The translations under genes and the position numbers were made by a program. Shown in pieces: positions 39,525 to 47,855 of a stretch of 64,000 nucleotides of DNA. Each line of letters starts with the position of its first letter. The stretch's first letter is position 1. The DNA lies in assembly GCF_000092045.1 (NCBI RefSeq), contig NC_007766.1:1-64000 (forward strand), given 5' to 3'. Source of the stretch: Rhizobium etli CFN 42. Its GTDB lineage: Bacteria > Pseudomonadota > Alphaproteobacteria > Rhizobiales > Rhizobiaceae. The notes beneath the pieces are model-generated. The model was given only the letters and a program-made list of their open reading frames with translations. It was not told the origin of the DNA and ran no database searches.

Positions 39525-40352
39525 TCAGGTGATGCGCCGGATGCTTTCGGCGATCTCCTGCGGTTCGAAAACTTTCTTCCAATCGTCGCGCATCAACGCC
39601 GGGATGCCGAACTCGATCGCCTTGTTGCAGGCATCCGAGAAGACACCGTCGACCTCCTTGAAGATGACCGCGCCGAGCACGTTCATGTGGCCGAGCAGGA
39701 AATCGCGAGCCGCCTGTTCCGGCACGCCGCGCGCCACGCATTCGTCCATGGCCTGGCGCATGATGACGAGCAGCGAGGCGCAAACGGTTTCGGAAAGGCC
39801 GGGCTCGAGCATGGCGAGCTGATCGACCGTAACCCGGTGCGAACGCATGACCGGCGCCCAGATGACCTTGGCGATTTCCTCGCCGAGCGCATAGGCGCTT
39901 TCGGGACCCTGCATCAGCGCCGAGACGATGTGCTGTTTGGCGAAAAGGCCGCCGAAATGATCCTTCTTGGCCTGCATGTCCGTCTCGTCGTTAAAGATCG
40001 GCGGATGGCAGGGATGGGTGACGAAATAGGTGAGGTCGTCACGCTTCGGCAAATGGCCGGCGAAGGGAGCGGCAGCATCGAGCGCCACCACCATGGTGCG
40101 GGGCGCGAGCTTGTCGACGATGCCGGCCGCGACCTTGCCGATCGCCGTATCCGGCACGGCGAGGATGACGACCTCGGCCCCGTCGAGCGCGGGATCGACA
40201 GGCACGCAATCGAGGCCGAGATCGTTCTTCAGGCGGGCCTTCCCGGCATCGCTCACCTCGACATGGCGCACTTCGAAGCGCGAGCCTTTGAGATTTTTGG
40301 CAAGCCGGTATCCCATTTTGCCGCCGGCGCCGAAGAGAGCAATCTTGGTCAT
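39525..40352 (-). CDS. apnO: D-apionate oxidoisomerase (ApnO-type)
   Basis: A 275-aa Rossmann protein of the phosphogluconate-dehydrogenase-like superfamily. ALFGAGGKMGYRLAKNLKGS is the NAD loop, VTHPCHPPIFNDETDM near 118 is distinctive, and the C-terminal helical part has ECVARGVPEQAARDFLLGH. From memory, ApnO converts D-apionate to 3-oxo-isoapionate with hydroxymethyl migration and NAD reduction. Presence with apsD, apnL, oiaK and oiaX supports the assignment. GAGGAAAAC precedes the ATG. It follows an inverted-repeat operator and may start its own transcript. Confidence 0.8.
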   Translation of the reverse strand: MTKIALFGAGGKMGYRLAKNLKGSRFEVRHVEVSDAGKARLKNDLGLDCVPVDPALDGAEVVILAVPDTAIGKVAAGIVDKLAPRTMVVALDAAAPFAGHLPKRDDLTYFVTHPCHPPIFNDETDMQAKKDHFGGLFAKQHIVSALMQGPESAYALGEEIAKVIWAPVMRSHRVTVDQLAMLEPGLSETVCASLLVIMRQAMDECVARGVPEQAARDFLLGHMNVLGAVIFKEVDGVFSDACNKAIEFGIPALMRDDWKKVFEPQEIAESIRRIT

Positions 40353-40390
40353 GTTTTCCTCACCTTTTCAGTTCTGGATAGGATCATAAA

Positions 40391-40419
40391 CTGGTATGAT
40401 GAGTCAATCACCATATCAG
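40391..40419. promoter_or_regulatory. GntR operator candidate upstream of apnO
   Basis: CTGGTATGATGAGT (40391-40404) differs by one base from CTGGTATAATGAGT at 44331. It also forms an imperfect inverted repeat with CATATCAG at 40412-40419. Position in the 78-base gap between rpiB and apnO suggests a second regulated promoter. Confidence 0.6.
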
Positions 40420-40430
40420 CAGTTCGGCGC

Positions 40431-40877
40431 TTAAGCCCCGTGTTTTTCTGCATCGAGCCGATCGATCGCCTGCACGTTGCCGGCCGATGGACCATCGGGG
40501 TCGAATTCGGAGGCGAGCCAGACGTCGACGATCGATTTTGCCAGTTCCGGTCCGATGACGCGGGCGCCCATAGTGATGATTTGGGCGTTGTTCGACTTCG
40601 CCGCGCGTTCAGCCGAATAGGTGTCGTGGGTAAGGGCGGCGCGAATGCCCGGCACCTTGTTGGCGGAGATGCACACGCCGATGCCGGTGCCGCAGAAAAG
40701 AATGCCGCGCTCATGCTCGCCGTCGACGATCGTCTGCGCCAAGCGCTGGGAGAGATCGGCATAAAAGCCGGACTGGCTGAGATCGTGCACTTCGAGATCC
40801 GCCTTGCCGGCGAGATGGGCGGCAATGACATCCAGGAGCGGTTTGCCGGCGCTGTCGGCGCCAATTGCGATCTTCAT
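40431..40877 (-). CDS. RpiB-family sugar-phosphate isomerase (probable erythrulose-4-phosphate isomerase)
   Basis: A 148-aa RpiB/LacAB-fold isomerase. [15 protein letters not shown] at the N-terminus, [20 protein letters not shown] near 61 with the active-site Cys region, and [20 protein letters not shown] near 84. In erythritol and tetrulose pathways an RpiB paralogue turns D-erythrulose 4-phosphate into D-erythrose 4-phosphate. Here its neighbour TpiA-like gene and the upstream RuBisCO-like gene favour that job over ribose-5-phosphate isomerisation. It overlaps the tpiA-like gene by 4 bases. Confidence 0.85.
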   Translation of the reverse strand: MKIAIGADSAGKPLLDVIAAHLAGKADLEVHDLSQSGFYADLSQRLAQTIVDGEHERGILFCGTGIGVCISANKVPGIRAALTHDTYSAERAAKSNNAQIITMGARVIGPELAKSIVDVWLASEFDPDGPSAGNVQAIDRLDAEKHGA

Positions 40878-41677
40878 GGCAGTTTCCTTTCACTCGCCGT
40901 CTGGCGTGGAGATGAGCGGTCGATCGCCGCGCTGACGCGGGCGAGAATGTCGAGATAGCCTTCGACGGACCAGGCGGAGCGGCCGATGAACAGGCCGTCG
41001 ATATCGGGCTGGCCGATCAGTTCCTCGCAATTGCCGGGATTGACGCTGCCGCCGTAGAGAACCGGCACCGGGCGGCCGAGAATGGATTTCGCCACTTCGG
41101 CGATCCCTCTGTGCCGCTCGGAGGCATAATCGGCCGTCGCCGGAATGCCGTTGACGCCGATCGCCCAGACCGGCTCGTAGGCAAGCAGGATCGGAGCCTC
41201 CCCGGCCTCGGTGTCGACACCCCGCAGGGCGGCCTCGACCTGCCGCCGCAGCACGGCGTCGGCCCGGCCCTCGTTGCGTTCCTGCAGGGTCTCGCCGATG
41301 CAGATCAGCGGCGTCAGGCCGTGGCGGATCGCGGCGGCAGCCTTGAGGCCGACGGTCTCGTCGGTCTCGCCGAAATGTTCGCGCCGCTCGGAATGGCCGA
41401 GCTCGACGAGATCGAGCCGGCAGTCCTTCAGCATCAGCGGCGAAATCTCGCCGGTCCAGGCGCCGGCATCCTCCCAATGCATGTTCTGCGCGCCAACCTT
41501 CACCGAGCTTTCGGTCAGTACACGCTTGACCTCGCGCACCGCCGTGAAGGAGGGGATGACGAAGCGCTGCACGCGGGGATCGCGTTCAAGATCCGCATCG
41601 GCGAGGCGGCGCGCGAAGGCGAGCGCTTCCTCAAGCGTCTTGTTCATCTTGAAGCTGGTGCCGACCCAGACGACCAT
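40874..41677 (-). CDS. TpiA-family isomerase (probable L-erythrulose-1-phosphate isomerase, LerI/EryH type)
   Basis: A 267-aa TIM-barrel triosephosphate-isomerase homologue. [15 protein letters not shown] near 92 carries the catalytic His, AYEPVWAIG near 165 the catalytic Glu, and [15 protein letters not shown] binds phosphate. The N-terminal site reads [10 protein letters not shown] instead of GNWKMNG: the Lys stays but the usual Asn and Trp are changed, as in the tetrulose-phosphate branch. The start at 41677 is placed after GGAGGAAGAACTGAG next to the oiaK stop. Confidence 0.85.
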   Translation of the reverse strand: MVVWVGTSFKMNKTLEEALAFARRLADADLERDPRVQRFVIPSFTAVREVKRVLTESSVKVGAQNMHWEDAGAWTGEISPLMLKDCRLDLVELGHSERREHFGETDETVGLKAAAAIRHGLTPLICIGETLQERNEGRADAVLRRQVEAALRGVDTEAGEAPILLAYEPVWAIGVNGIPATADYASERHRGIAEVAKSILGRPVPVLYGGSVNPGNCEELIGQPDIDGLFIGRSAWSVEGYLDILARVSAAIDRSSPRQTASERKLP

Positions 41678-41678
41678 C

Positions 41679-43013
41679 TCAGTTCTTCCTCCCGTCGCGG
41701 ATCTGCGCGAAATAGCCATCCGTGCCGACCTGCCCGCCCTTCAGCGCGATCTGCAGACCGTTGGTCGGCTGGTAGTCGCCATGCGCAAGGCAAAGCGGCG
41801 AGCCCGGCGTCTGCGGCAGCGGCAGCAATGTCGTCAGCGCGTCGATCTTCAATTGCCGCAGCGCGTGGCTCGACGTATCGCCGCCGGCGACGACCGCGCG
41901 CGGCAGTGCTTCCTGCTCGATCAGCCTGCGCAGGATCGTGCCGAGCGCGCTGCCGAGCTGGTGGCGAGCGCCGGGAAGCCGGTCGATATCGGCGCCGCGG
42001 TCAGCGGATGGGCCGAGCGCCGTATGGAGGATGACGCTCCGGCCTTCCTTCAGCGTCCGGATGCCCGCGTGCACCGCCGCATCCACCGCAGCCTCTCCAT
42101 TCGAGACCAGTGCAAGCGGATCGAGTGCGATGCTTTCGAAGCCATTTTCGACGGCCTTGCGGATCTGGCGCTCGGTCGTCGGCGAGACGCTGCCGGAGAC
42201 GACGGCAAGCCGCTCGACCGGGCCGATATCGGGAAATTCGGCGCTGCCCCCGCCAATCGCGCCGGCCTGCCGCCAGGCGTTGAGCAGGGCGTATTCGACC
42301 CCCGAGGAGCCGGCGACGAAGCCTCCCGAGCGGGCGGCGACACGCAGCATCTGTCGCCCGGCTGCCGCCTGCGTCGCCTCGGAGTCGACATCGAGAAGCA
42401 GAATGCCGTCCGGATGGGACGCCAGCTCGTCGATCCGCCGGTCGGCATCGGCCGCGGTGATTGCGACGAGATCGGCAAGCAGCACGGGAAGCGAGGTCTG
42501 CTTCGACAGGTGCAGCGCAAGATCCGCCTCATCCATCGGCGTGACGGGATGGCGGCTCATCACGGGATGGCGGTCAATGCGGAAGACGCGGCCCTGATAG
42601 GCGGCGAAAAGATTGCCGAAAGCGGTGTAGCGCTTCAATTGCGGCGCGCCGACGATGACAGGCACGATCGATTGCCCGAAACTCGTGCGGCCGATCTCGA
42701 TCGCCTTGCCAATATTGCCGATGCCGGGGCTGGAATCGAACGTCGAGCAGACCTTGTAATGGCAGATCGAAGCGCCGAGCGATTTCAGCCAGTCGAAGGC
42801 CGGCGCAAGGTGCTCCTCCATCCATGCCGGCGTCTCGCTGCGGCTCGTTCCGGCAATGCCGATGGCGCGGCAGTGGCTGAAACGGGCAAGCAGCTCCGGC
42901 CTGGGAAGGTCGAGGAAGAGCACGGTCTCGACGCCGTTCGAGGCGAGCGCCTCCATGACGTCGGTGGAGCCGGTGAAATCATCCCCGTAATAGCTGACGA
43001 GAACTCCATCCAT
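41679..43013 (-). CDS. oiaK: 3-oxo-isoapionate kinase (DUF1537/four-carbon acid sugar kinase family)
   Basis: A 444-aa kinase. YYGDDFTGSTDVMEAL at residue 8 is the N-terminal acid-sugar site, HYKVCSTFDSSPGIGNIGKA near 95, and the C-terminal nucleotide part has AVVSGSVSPTTERQI near 275 and VVAGGDTSSHALRQL near 387. This family phosphorylates acid sugars with ATP. Operon content points to 3-oxo-isoapionate, giving the 4-phosphate used by the RuBisCO-like protein. Five bases separate it from oiaX. The ATG at 43013 is well inside the open frame but matches the family start. Confidence 0.82.
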   Translation of the reverse strand: MDGVLVSYYGDDFTGSTDVMEALASNGVETVLFLDLPRPELLARFSHCRAIGIAGTSRSETPAWMEEHLAPAFDWLKSLGASICHYKVCSTFDSSPGIGNIGKAIEIGRTSFGQSIVPVIVGAPQLKRYTAFGNLFAAYQGRVFRIDRHPVMSRHPVTPMDEADLALHLSKQTSLPVLLADLVAITAADADRRIDELASHPDGILLLDVDSEATQAAAGRQMLRVAARSGGFVAGSSGVEYALLNAWRQAGAIGGGSAEFPDIGPVERLAVVSGSVSPTTERQIRKAVENGFESIALDPLALVSNGEAAVDAAVHAGIRTLKEGRSVILHTALGPSADRGADIDRLPGARHQLGSALGTILRRLIEQEALPRAVVAGGDTSSHALRQLKIDALTTLLPLPQTPGSPLCLAHGDYQPTNGLQIALKGGQVGTDGYFAQIRDGRKN

Positions 43014-43018
43014 CGCCG

Positions 43019-44275
43019 TCACGCGCCCTTGCCGTCGCTGAATTTGGCAATCGAGGCGGCAAGCTCCGGATGATCCTTGGCATAGACCTCCAGCGGAATG
43101 CCGGCGACCGCCGCCTGCCAGGCCTGCTGCACGGCGCGCACGCCGGCAGCAGGACCGCCGGGATGGCTGACGATGCCGCCGCCGCAGAGATAGAGAAGAT
43201 CGATGGTGCGGCCGGTGCGCTCGTAGGTCTCCGGCGCCTGCCCGCCCCACTGGCCGGAGCCCGCGACCGGAAGCGGGCAATCGGCGGCATCGAAGAGCGG
43301 CGTGCTGACGGCCTTGAAGGAAGAGACGAAGCTCTCGTCCGGCTCCCAATATTTGATTCTGATGCCGTTGATCTGGAACTGGTCGACGCCGAGCAGCCGC
43401 CAGAACTGCTGATAGACCTTGAAATCCATGCCGGCGCCCGGATCGCGCGTCAGCACATCCCAGCCGTTGCGATGCGCATGCAGCACCAGGCTGGAGCGCT
43501 TGCGCAGGAAGCTCATGCCGCCGAAGCCGATCGAATTGATATTGACGACGGCGCAATTGCCGCCGGCCGCAGCGACGATATCGTGGTTGCGCATCATCTC
43601 GTCGGGATCGGCATGCGAGATGCCGAAGGCATACATGACCTTCTTGCCGGTCTTCTGCTCGTGATCGAGAATGCGCGGCATGATCGCGGCGACGCGCTCC
43701 TTGAGCGGCGAATAGGCCGGGCTCATCAGCTTCTCATCGTCCTTGATGAAGTCGACGCCCGACCCAATCAATTCGCCGACGAGTTCCGCCGTCTCGTGCG
43801 GCCTCAGCCCCAGTGCCGGCTTGACGATCGTGCCGATGATCGGGCGGCCCTCGACGCCGGTGAGGCGGCGGCTGCCCGCTATGCCGAATTGCGGCCCGGG
43901 ATGGGCGCTCCGGAAAGCTTCGGGCAGCTTCATGTCGACGATGCGGATGCCGGTCATGCCCTTGATCGAATAGACGCCGCCGATCGCGATGGTCATCAGC
44001 GCCGAGAGATCTGTGCCGATCGCCTCCAGAGGGAAGGCAATGTCGACGTCGGCGCGGTGGAGCAGCGTGTCGGGCGCGGACTCGGGCCAGGTCGGATGGC
44101 GCGCATTCTCGAGCGGGCGGATCGCCAAAACCCGGGCGGCGACGCGCGATTTCAGCTCTTCCGTCTCGCCGGGAACCGGCACGAAGGTTCCGGTCGACTG
44201 GTCGCTGGCGATCTTGTCCGCCATCGTCTCGACGCTGCCGGGCGTTTCGATGCGGTAGGTCAGGGTTATCATCAT
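43019..44275 (-). CDS. oiaX: RuBisCO-like protein, probable 3-oxo-isoapionate-4-phosphate decarboxylase
   Basis: About 418 aa. By eye it keeps several RuBisCO active-site residues: Lys in GTIVKPALGL, the carbamylated Lys plus Asp/Glu metal ligands in DFIKDDEKLMSP, His-Arg in LHAHRNGWDV, and the loop-6 Lys in GIRIKYWE. The His of the RuBisCO HIHSGT motif appears to be Gln (DQFQING), so true carboxylation of RuBP is not expected. From memory, RuBisCO-like proteins of apionate pathways either decarboxylate 3-oxo-isoapionate 4-phosphate to L-erythrulose 1-phosphate or cleave it to glycolate and 3-phosphoglycerate; the adjoining tetrulose isomerases favour the first. Start 44275 (or 44272) by homology. 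First gene of the operon. Confidence 0.82.
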   Translation of the reverse strand: MMITLTYRIETPGSVETMADKIASDQSTGTFVPVPGETEELKSRVAARVLAIRPLENARHPTWPESAPDTLLHRADVDIAFPLEAIGTDLSALMTIAIGGVYSIKGMTGIRIVDMKLPEAFRSAHPGPQFGIAGSRRLTGVEGRPIIGTIVKPALGLRPHETAELVGELIGSGVDFIKDDEKLMSPAYSPLKERVAAIMPRILDHEQKTGKKVMYAFGISHADPDEMMRNHDIVAAAGGNCAVVNINSIGFGGMSFLRKRSSLVLHAHRNGWDVLTRDPGAGMDFKVYQQFWRLLGVDQFQINGIRIKYWEPDESFVSSFKAVSTPLFDAADCPLPVAGSGQWGGQAPETYERTGRTIDLLYLCGGGIVSHPGGPAAGVRAVQQAWQAAVAGIPLEVYAKDHPELAASIAKFSDGKGA

Positions 44276-44330
44276 GAAACGGCCGGCTGCTCCTCTCGCC
44301 ATGGAGATTGTCATGGCGCCAACTCGTGAT

Positions 44331-44344
44331 CTGGTATAATGAGT
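44331..44344. promoter_or_regulatory. GntR operator candidate between oiaX and gntR
   Basis: CTGGTATAATGAGT, followed by the palindrome GAGTACTC (44341-44348). It lies in the 161-base divergent region and differs by one base from the copy before apnO. Confidence 0.6.
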
Positions 44345-44436
44345 ACTCCAACTGTTGAAAAGCGGAATCTTCGGCGGCGCAAATTTTCAGCCGCGAGCTT
44401 TGTTCTCGGCACGGAAAACTGTTAGGAGGAAGCATT

Positions 44437-45159
44437 TTGAGCCAGCGAGATCTCATGACCCAGCCCATCGAACAAATCGTCCGCCGGAAACTCTCCGACG
44501 AAGTGTTTGATCGACTCGAGCGGATGATCACCTCAGGCGAGCTTCAGCCCGGTGACGAAATGCCCTCCGAGCGGGTGCTGATGGAGCGCTTCGGCGTCGG
44601 CCGGCCGGCGATCCGTGAAGCCATGCAATCGCTCGCCAACAAGGGTCTCGTCAGCATCTCGCACGGCGAGCGCGCGAAGGTCTTGCGGCTGACGGCGAAA
44701 TCGATCTTCCGCCAGGTCGATCTCACCGCCAAGATCATGCTGTCGCAATCGGCCGACTCGCTCGAACATCTGAAGAGCGCCCGCATCTTCTTCGAGCGCG
44801 GCATGGCCCGCGAAGCCGCGCAGCGCGCCTCGGCAACCGATATCAGCGATCTCAGGGACATCATCGAGCGTCAGCGCGCCTCGCTCGGGCGGGCCGAAGA
44901 GTTCATCGACGCCGACATGGAATTCCACACCCGCATCGCCCAGATTTCAGGCAACCCGATCTATGTCGCCGTCAGTGAGGCGATGCTTGCCTGGCTGAAG
45001 GAATATCACACCGAAATGCTGATCTGGACCGGCAAGGAAAAGTTCACGCTTGCCGAACACGACGAAATCGTCGACCGCCTCGAGGCCAACGATGTCGACG
45101 GCTCGGAGATGGCGCTCCTGAAGCATCTCGAAAGGTCGCGGGCGCTTTATACCAAGTAG
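44437..45159 (+). CDS. GntR/FadR-type regulator of the apiose locus
   Basis: A 240-aa regulator with an N-terminal winged helix (LSDEVFDRLERMITSGELQP; SERVLMERFGVGRPAIREAM) and a C-terminal all-helical FCD effector domain (residues about 95-225: DLEHL-type region, FHTRIAQISGNPIY with metal-ligand His). The TTG at 44437 has AGGAGGA at ideal distance, better than the ATG at 44455. Divergent from the 13-gene operon, it probably represses it and is released by a pathway acid sugar or sugar phosphate. Confidence 0.87.
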   Translation: MSQRDLMTQPIEQIVRRKLSDEVFDRLERMITSGELQPGDEMPSERVLMERFGVGRPAIREAMQSLANKGLVSISHGERAKVLRLTAKSIFRQVDLTAKIMLSQSADSLEHLKSARIFFERGMAREAAQRASATDISDLRDIIERQRASLGRAEEFIDADMEFHTRIAQISGNPIYVAVSEAMLAWLKEYHTEMLIWTGKEKFTLAEHDEIVDRLEANDVDGSEMALLKHLERSRALYTK

Positions 45160-45216
45160 CCCGCACCAGACGATGATCAGTCCGGGGATGCGGCGTAATT
45201 TGTCGTCAGCAGCTGC

Positions 45217-45241
45217 GGAACAATGACGTCGTGACGAGGTT
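45217..45241 (+). promoter_or_regulatory. EcfG/RpoE2-type promoter candidate
   Basis: GGAAC at 45217-45221 and GTT at 45239-45241, spacer exactly 17 bases. It reads toward the small exported protein that starts 43 bases downstream. Confidence 0.65.
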
Positions 45242-45283
45242 GTGGATGAGCTAATCACGCAACATCCCAAGGAGGATCTCAGG

Positions 45284-45604
45284 ATGCGTATGAAACTCGT
45301 AGCAGCTTCGCTCTTCGCGCTCGGCATGGCGACATCCGCTTTCGCCCAGTCCAACCCGGCCCCGGCCGGCGCCACGATCGACAAGAACCAGGCCGATCAG
45401 GGCGGCGGCGCGAGCGGCGACATGAAAGCCAAGAAGCCGATGGCCACCGATACCACCACGACCGGCTCAACCACCAGCGGCACGATGAAGACCGACAAGA
45501 CCAAGTGCCCGAATCCGGTCAATAACTCCGCCAATCTCCAGACGCAGGGCGGCACGAGCAACGCCACCCCGATGGACGAGGCCTGCGCAGCGCATAACAA
45601 CTGA
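45284..45604 (+). CDS. Small exported Thr/Gly-rich protein
   Basis: A 106-aa protein with a signal peptide (MRMKLVAASLFALGMATSAF, cleavage near AFA-QS). The mature part is low-complexity, rich in T, G, K and N, with two Cys (TKCPNPVN and DEACAAHNN) that could form a disulfide. No family recognised beyond similar rhizobial secreted proteins. CAAGGAGGATCTCAGG precedes the ATG. An EcfG-type promoter upstream and a hairpin downstream suggest a monocistronic stress gene. Confidence 0.7.
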   Translation: MRMKLVAASLFALGMATSAFAQSNPAPAGATIDKNQADQGGGASGDMKAKKPMATDTTTTGSTTSGTMKTDKTKCPNPVNNSANLQTQGGTSNATPMDEACAAHNN

Positions 45605-45624
45605 CCGGCTTGCCATGTACAAGG

Positions 45625-45644
45625 AACCCCGCTTCGGCGGGGTT
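45625..45644 (+). terminator. Hairpin terminator of the small exported-protein gene
   Basis: AACCCCGC-TTCG-GCGGGGTT, an 8-bp perfect stem with a tetraloop, 20 bases after the stop. The following bases (CGGCTTCG) have few Ts. Confidence 0.65.
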
Positions 45645-45654
45645 CGGCTTCGGG

Positions 45655-45690
45655 AGAGCCTCATCCCGAGGTGCCCCGAAGGGGCCTCGA
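45655..45690. repeat. Dispersed rhizobial intergenic repeat, copy D (half element)
   Basis: CCTCATCCCGAGGTGCCCCG followed by AAGGGGCCTCGACGG, the CTCATCC-GAGGTG palindromic unit also hinted at in copy A. The rest of the 273-base gap up to the next gene shows no gene. Confidence 0.5.
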
Positions 45691-45917
45691 CGGCGGGGTG
45701 GTGGCCGACACCCGATGAATGCAAGTAGCAGCGTCGGAGCGCGTCCTTCCAGGCTCCGGCCTCCAACCTGCGCGGTTCCCGCGTAGTTTGGGCATCCTCG
45801 ATTTCAGACCCACCTTTCTGCAGCCTCCCGTTACCTACATTCACCAAAATTCTAGTTGAGATCGCAGTTCCAAGGTGATCCTATCCTCCGCCTGCGCAAC
45901 ATTTGACCGAGCGGCCC

Positions 45918-47771
45918 ATGTCGATTTCAGATGCGATCTACCGTCCCTTCGAAACCCTGATCAGGCCGCTCGACATTCCTTACCGGCCGCTGCCGTCGAA
46001 GGGGCCGGTGACGGTGCTGCTGCATTTCATCTCAATGTTTCGCGGCGTGCTGATTGCGCTGGCGCTTTGCTCCATGGTGTTCGAGGTGATAAACCTGACG
46101 ATCGTCTGGGGGCTCTCGGTCATCGTCGACGGCGTTACGCAGCAGGGTGCTGCCGCCTTCCTGCGCAGCGAATGGCCGCTGCTGACCGTTCTCGGACTAC
46201 TGATCTTTCCCGTGATGCCGATCGTATCCTTCGTGCTCAATACGCTGAACTCGCATACATTGCGCATCGCCATGCCGGCCGCCATCCAGTGGCAGGGCCA
46301 TAAGGCCGTGGAGCGGCAGGATATTGCCTTCTTCCATGATCTTTATGCCGGCCAGGTTTCCTCGCGGCTGCAGCAGGTCTCCTCCGCCGTCCAGCAGCAG
46401 ATTCTCGCCGGCTTCCAGTCCATTCCCCGCTTCCTGATGCAGCTGGTGGGCTCGGTGATTTTGCTCAGCGCGCTCGCCTGGCAGCTCGCTTTGCCTGTGG
46501 TCGTCTGGATCGTGCTCAACGTCGCCTTCACCGCGAGGATCGTGCCGATCTTCGTCGAGCGCTCGCGCCGCACCGCCAAGCAGCGCAGCCTCGTCGCCGG
46601 CGCCATCACCGATCTCTATACCAACATGCAGATGATCAAGCAGTTTGCCGCCGAAGACAGCGAGGCGGGCGCCATCCGCCGCATTATCCGAAAGGCCGTG
46701 CACACGCAGCATGCCGAGCAGCGCATCTACCGCTCGTCGGAAGTGACCGTCGTCATCCTCAACACGCTCTTGTGGTTGACCATGCTGGCGATCGGATTTT
46801 CAGGTCTCGTCAGAGGCTTCCTCACGGTCGGCGAGTTCGTCGGCGCGGTCTATATTCTCAACCGGCTGTCGACGCAGATCTACGTCTTCATGCAGATGGG
46901 TCAGCAGATCTTCCAGGCGATCGGCACGATCAAGGACGCCATGCCCGTCATGACGACGCCGCCCACCATCACCGACCGGCCGGGTGCGACCGAACTTACG
47001 GTACAACAGGGCGAAATCCGTTTCGAAAACGTCCGTTTCGCCTACAAGTCAGGCAAACCCGTCATCGACAAACTGTCGCTGACGGTCCGGGCCGGTGAGA
47101 AAGTGGGCCTCGTCGGCCTCTCCGGCGCCGGCAAGACGACCCTCGCAAACCTGCTCCTGCGGTTTTACGACCTCACGGGCGGCGCGATCCTGATCGACGG
47201 GCAGGATATCCGCGCGGTGACGCAGGCAAGCCTTCGCCGCGCGATCGGCGTCATAGCCCAGGATGTTGCCCTGCTGCACCGTTCGGTCGGTGACAATATC
47301 CGCTACGGCCGGCCAGGAGCGACGCAGGAAGAAATCGAAAGGGTGACGAAGATGGCGAGCGCCGATGCCTTCATCGCTGATCTCACAGACAGCGAAGGCC
47401 GCAAGGGTTATGACGCCTTCGTCGGCGACCGCGGCATCAAACTGTCAGGCGGCCAGCGCCAGCGTGTCGCCATCGCTCGCGTGCTGTTGAAGGACGCGCC
47501 GATCCTGGTTCTCGACGAGGCGACCTCCGCCCTCGATAGCGAATCCGAAGCCGCCATCCAGGAAAGGCTGAATCTCGTCATGGACGGAAAGACTGTGATC
47601 GCCATCGCCCACCGCCTCTCGACGATTGCCAGGATGGACCGAATCGTCGTGCTCGATCACGGACGCATCGTGGAAGAAGGCCGGCCGGAAGAACTGGTCG
47701 AACGGGACGGGCTGTTTGCCCGGCTGTGGAGGCGCCAGACCGGCGGCTTCATTCCTGAGGAAATCGATTGA
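45918..47771 (+). CDS. ABC exporter, fused permease-ATPase (MsbA/HlyB class)
   Basis: A 617-aa half-transporter. Six predicted transmembrane segments occupy residues about 35-330. The ATPase part has VGLSGAGKTTLANLLLRFYD near 395 (Walker A), IGVIAQDVALLHRSVGDNIR (Q-loop), LSGGQRQRVAIARVLL near 505 (signature), ILVLDEATSALDSESE and AHRLST. A homodimer probably exports a lipid or hydrophobic compound. It stands alone before a LacI gene, so the cargo cannot be guessed. The ATG at 45918 was preferred to a TTG 15 bases earlier. Confidence 0.88.
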   Translation: MSISDAIYRPFETLIRPLDIPYRPLPSKGPVTVLLHFISMFRGVLIALALCSMVFEVINLTIVWGLSVIVDGVTQQGAAAFLRSEWPLLTVLGLLIFPVMPIVSFVLNTLNSHTLRIAMPAAIQWQGHKAVERQDIAFFHDLYAGQVSSRLQQVSSAVQQQILAGFQSIPRFLMQLVGSVILLSALAWQLALPVVVWIVLNVAFTARIVPIFVERSRRTAKQRSLVAGAITDLYTNMQMIKQFAAEDSEAGAIRRIIRKAVHTQHAEQRIYRSSEVTVVILNTLLWLTMLAIGFSGLVRGFLTVGEFVGAVYILNRLSTQIYVFMQMGQQIFQAIGTIKDAMPVMTTPPTITDRPGATELTVQQGEIRFENVRFAYKSGKPVIDKLSLTVRAGEKVGLVGLSGAGKTTLANLLLRFYDLTGGAILIDGQDIRAVTQASLRRAIGVIAQDVALLHRSVGDNIRYGRPGATQEEIERVTKMASADAFIADLTDSEGRKGYDAFVGDRGIKLSGGQRQRVAIARVLLKDAPILVLDEATSALDSESEAAIQERLNLVMDGKTVIAIAHRLSTIARMDRIVVLDHGRIVEEGRPEELVERDGLFARLWRRQTGGFIPEEID

Positions 47772-47826
47772 GCAGGGCAGGGAGATTTCATCCGCTTGAC
47801 TCATCGAGAGGGGATTGGTACCGATG

Positions 47827-47844
47827 TGGGTAATCGATAACCCA
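47827..47844. promoter_or_regulatory. LacI-type operator upstream of the regulator gene
   Basis: TGGGTAATCGATAACCCA, palindromic except for one base pair on each side of the core. Its left part, TGGGTAA-CG-T, is shared with the site at 48898. It lies 12 bases before the regulator start, fitting autoregulation. Confidence 0.65.
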
Positions 47845-47855
47845 AAGCGAATCCA

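Noticed and set aside
41211..43073. 620-codon open frame on the plus strand
   Set aside because: It is antisense to oiaK and the tpiA-like gene, which have clear family motifs; the plus frame reads as low-complexity Arg/Ser-rich sequence.
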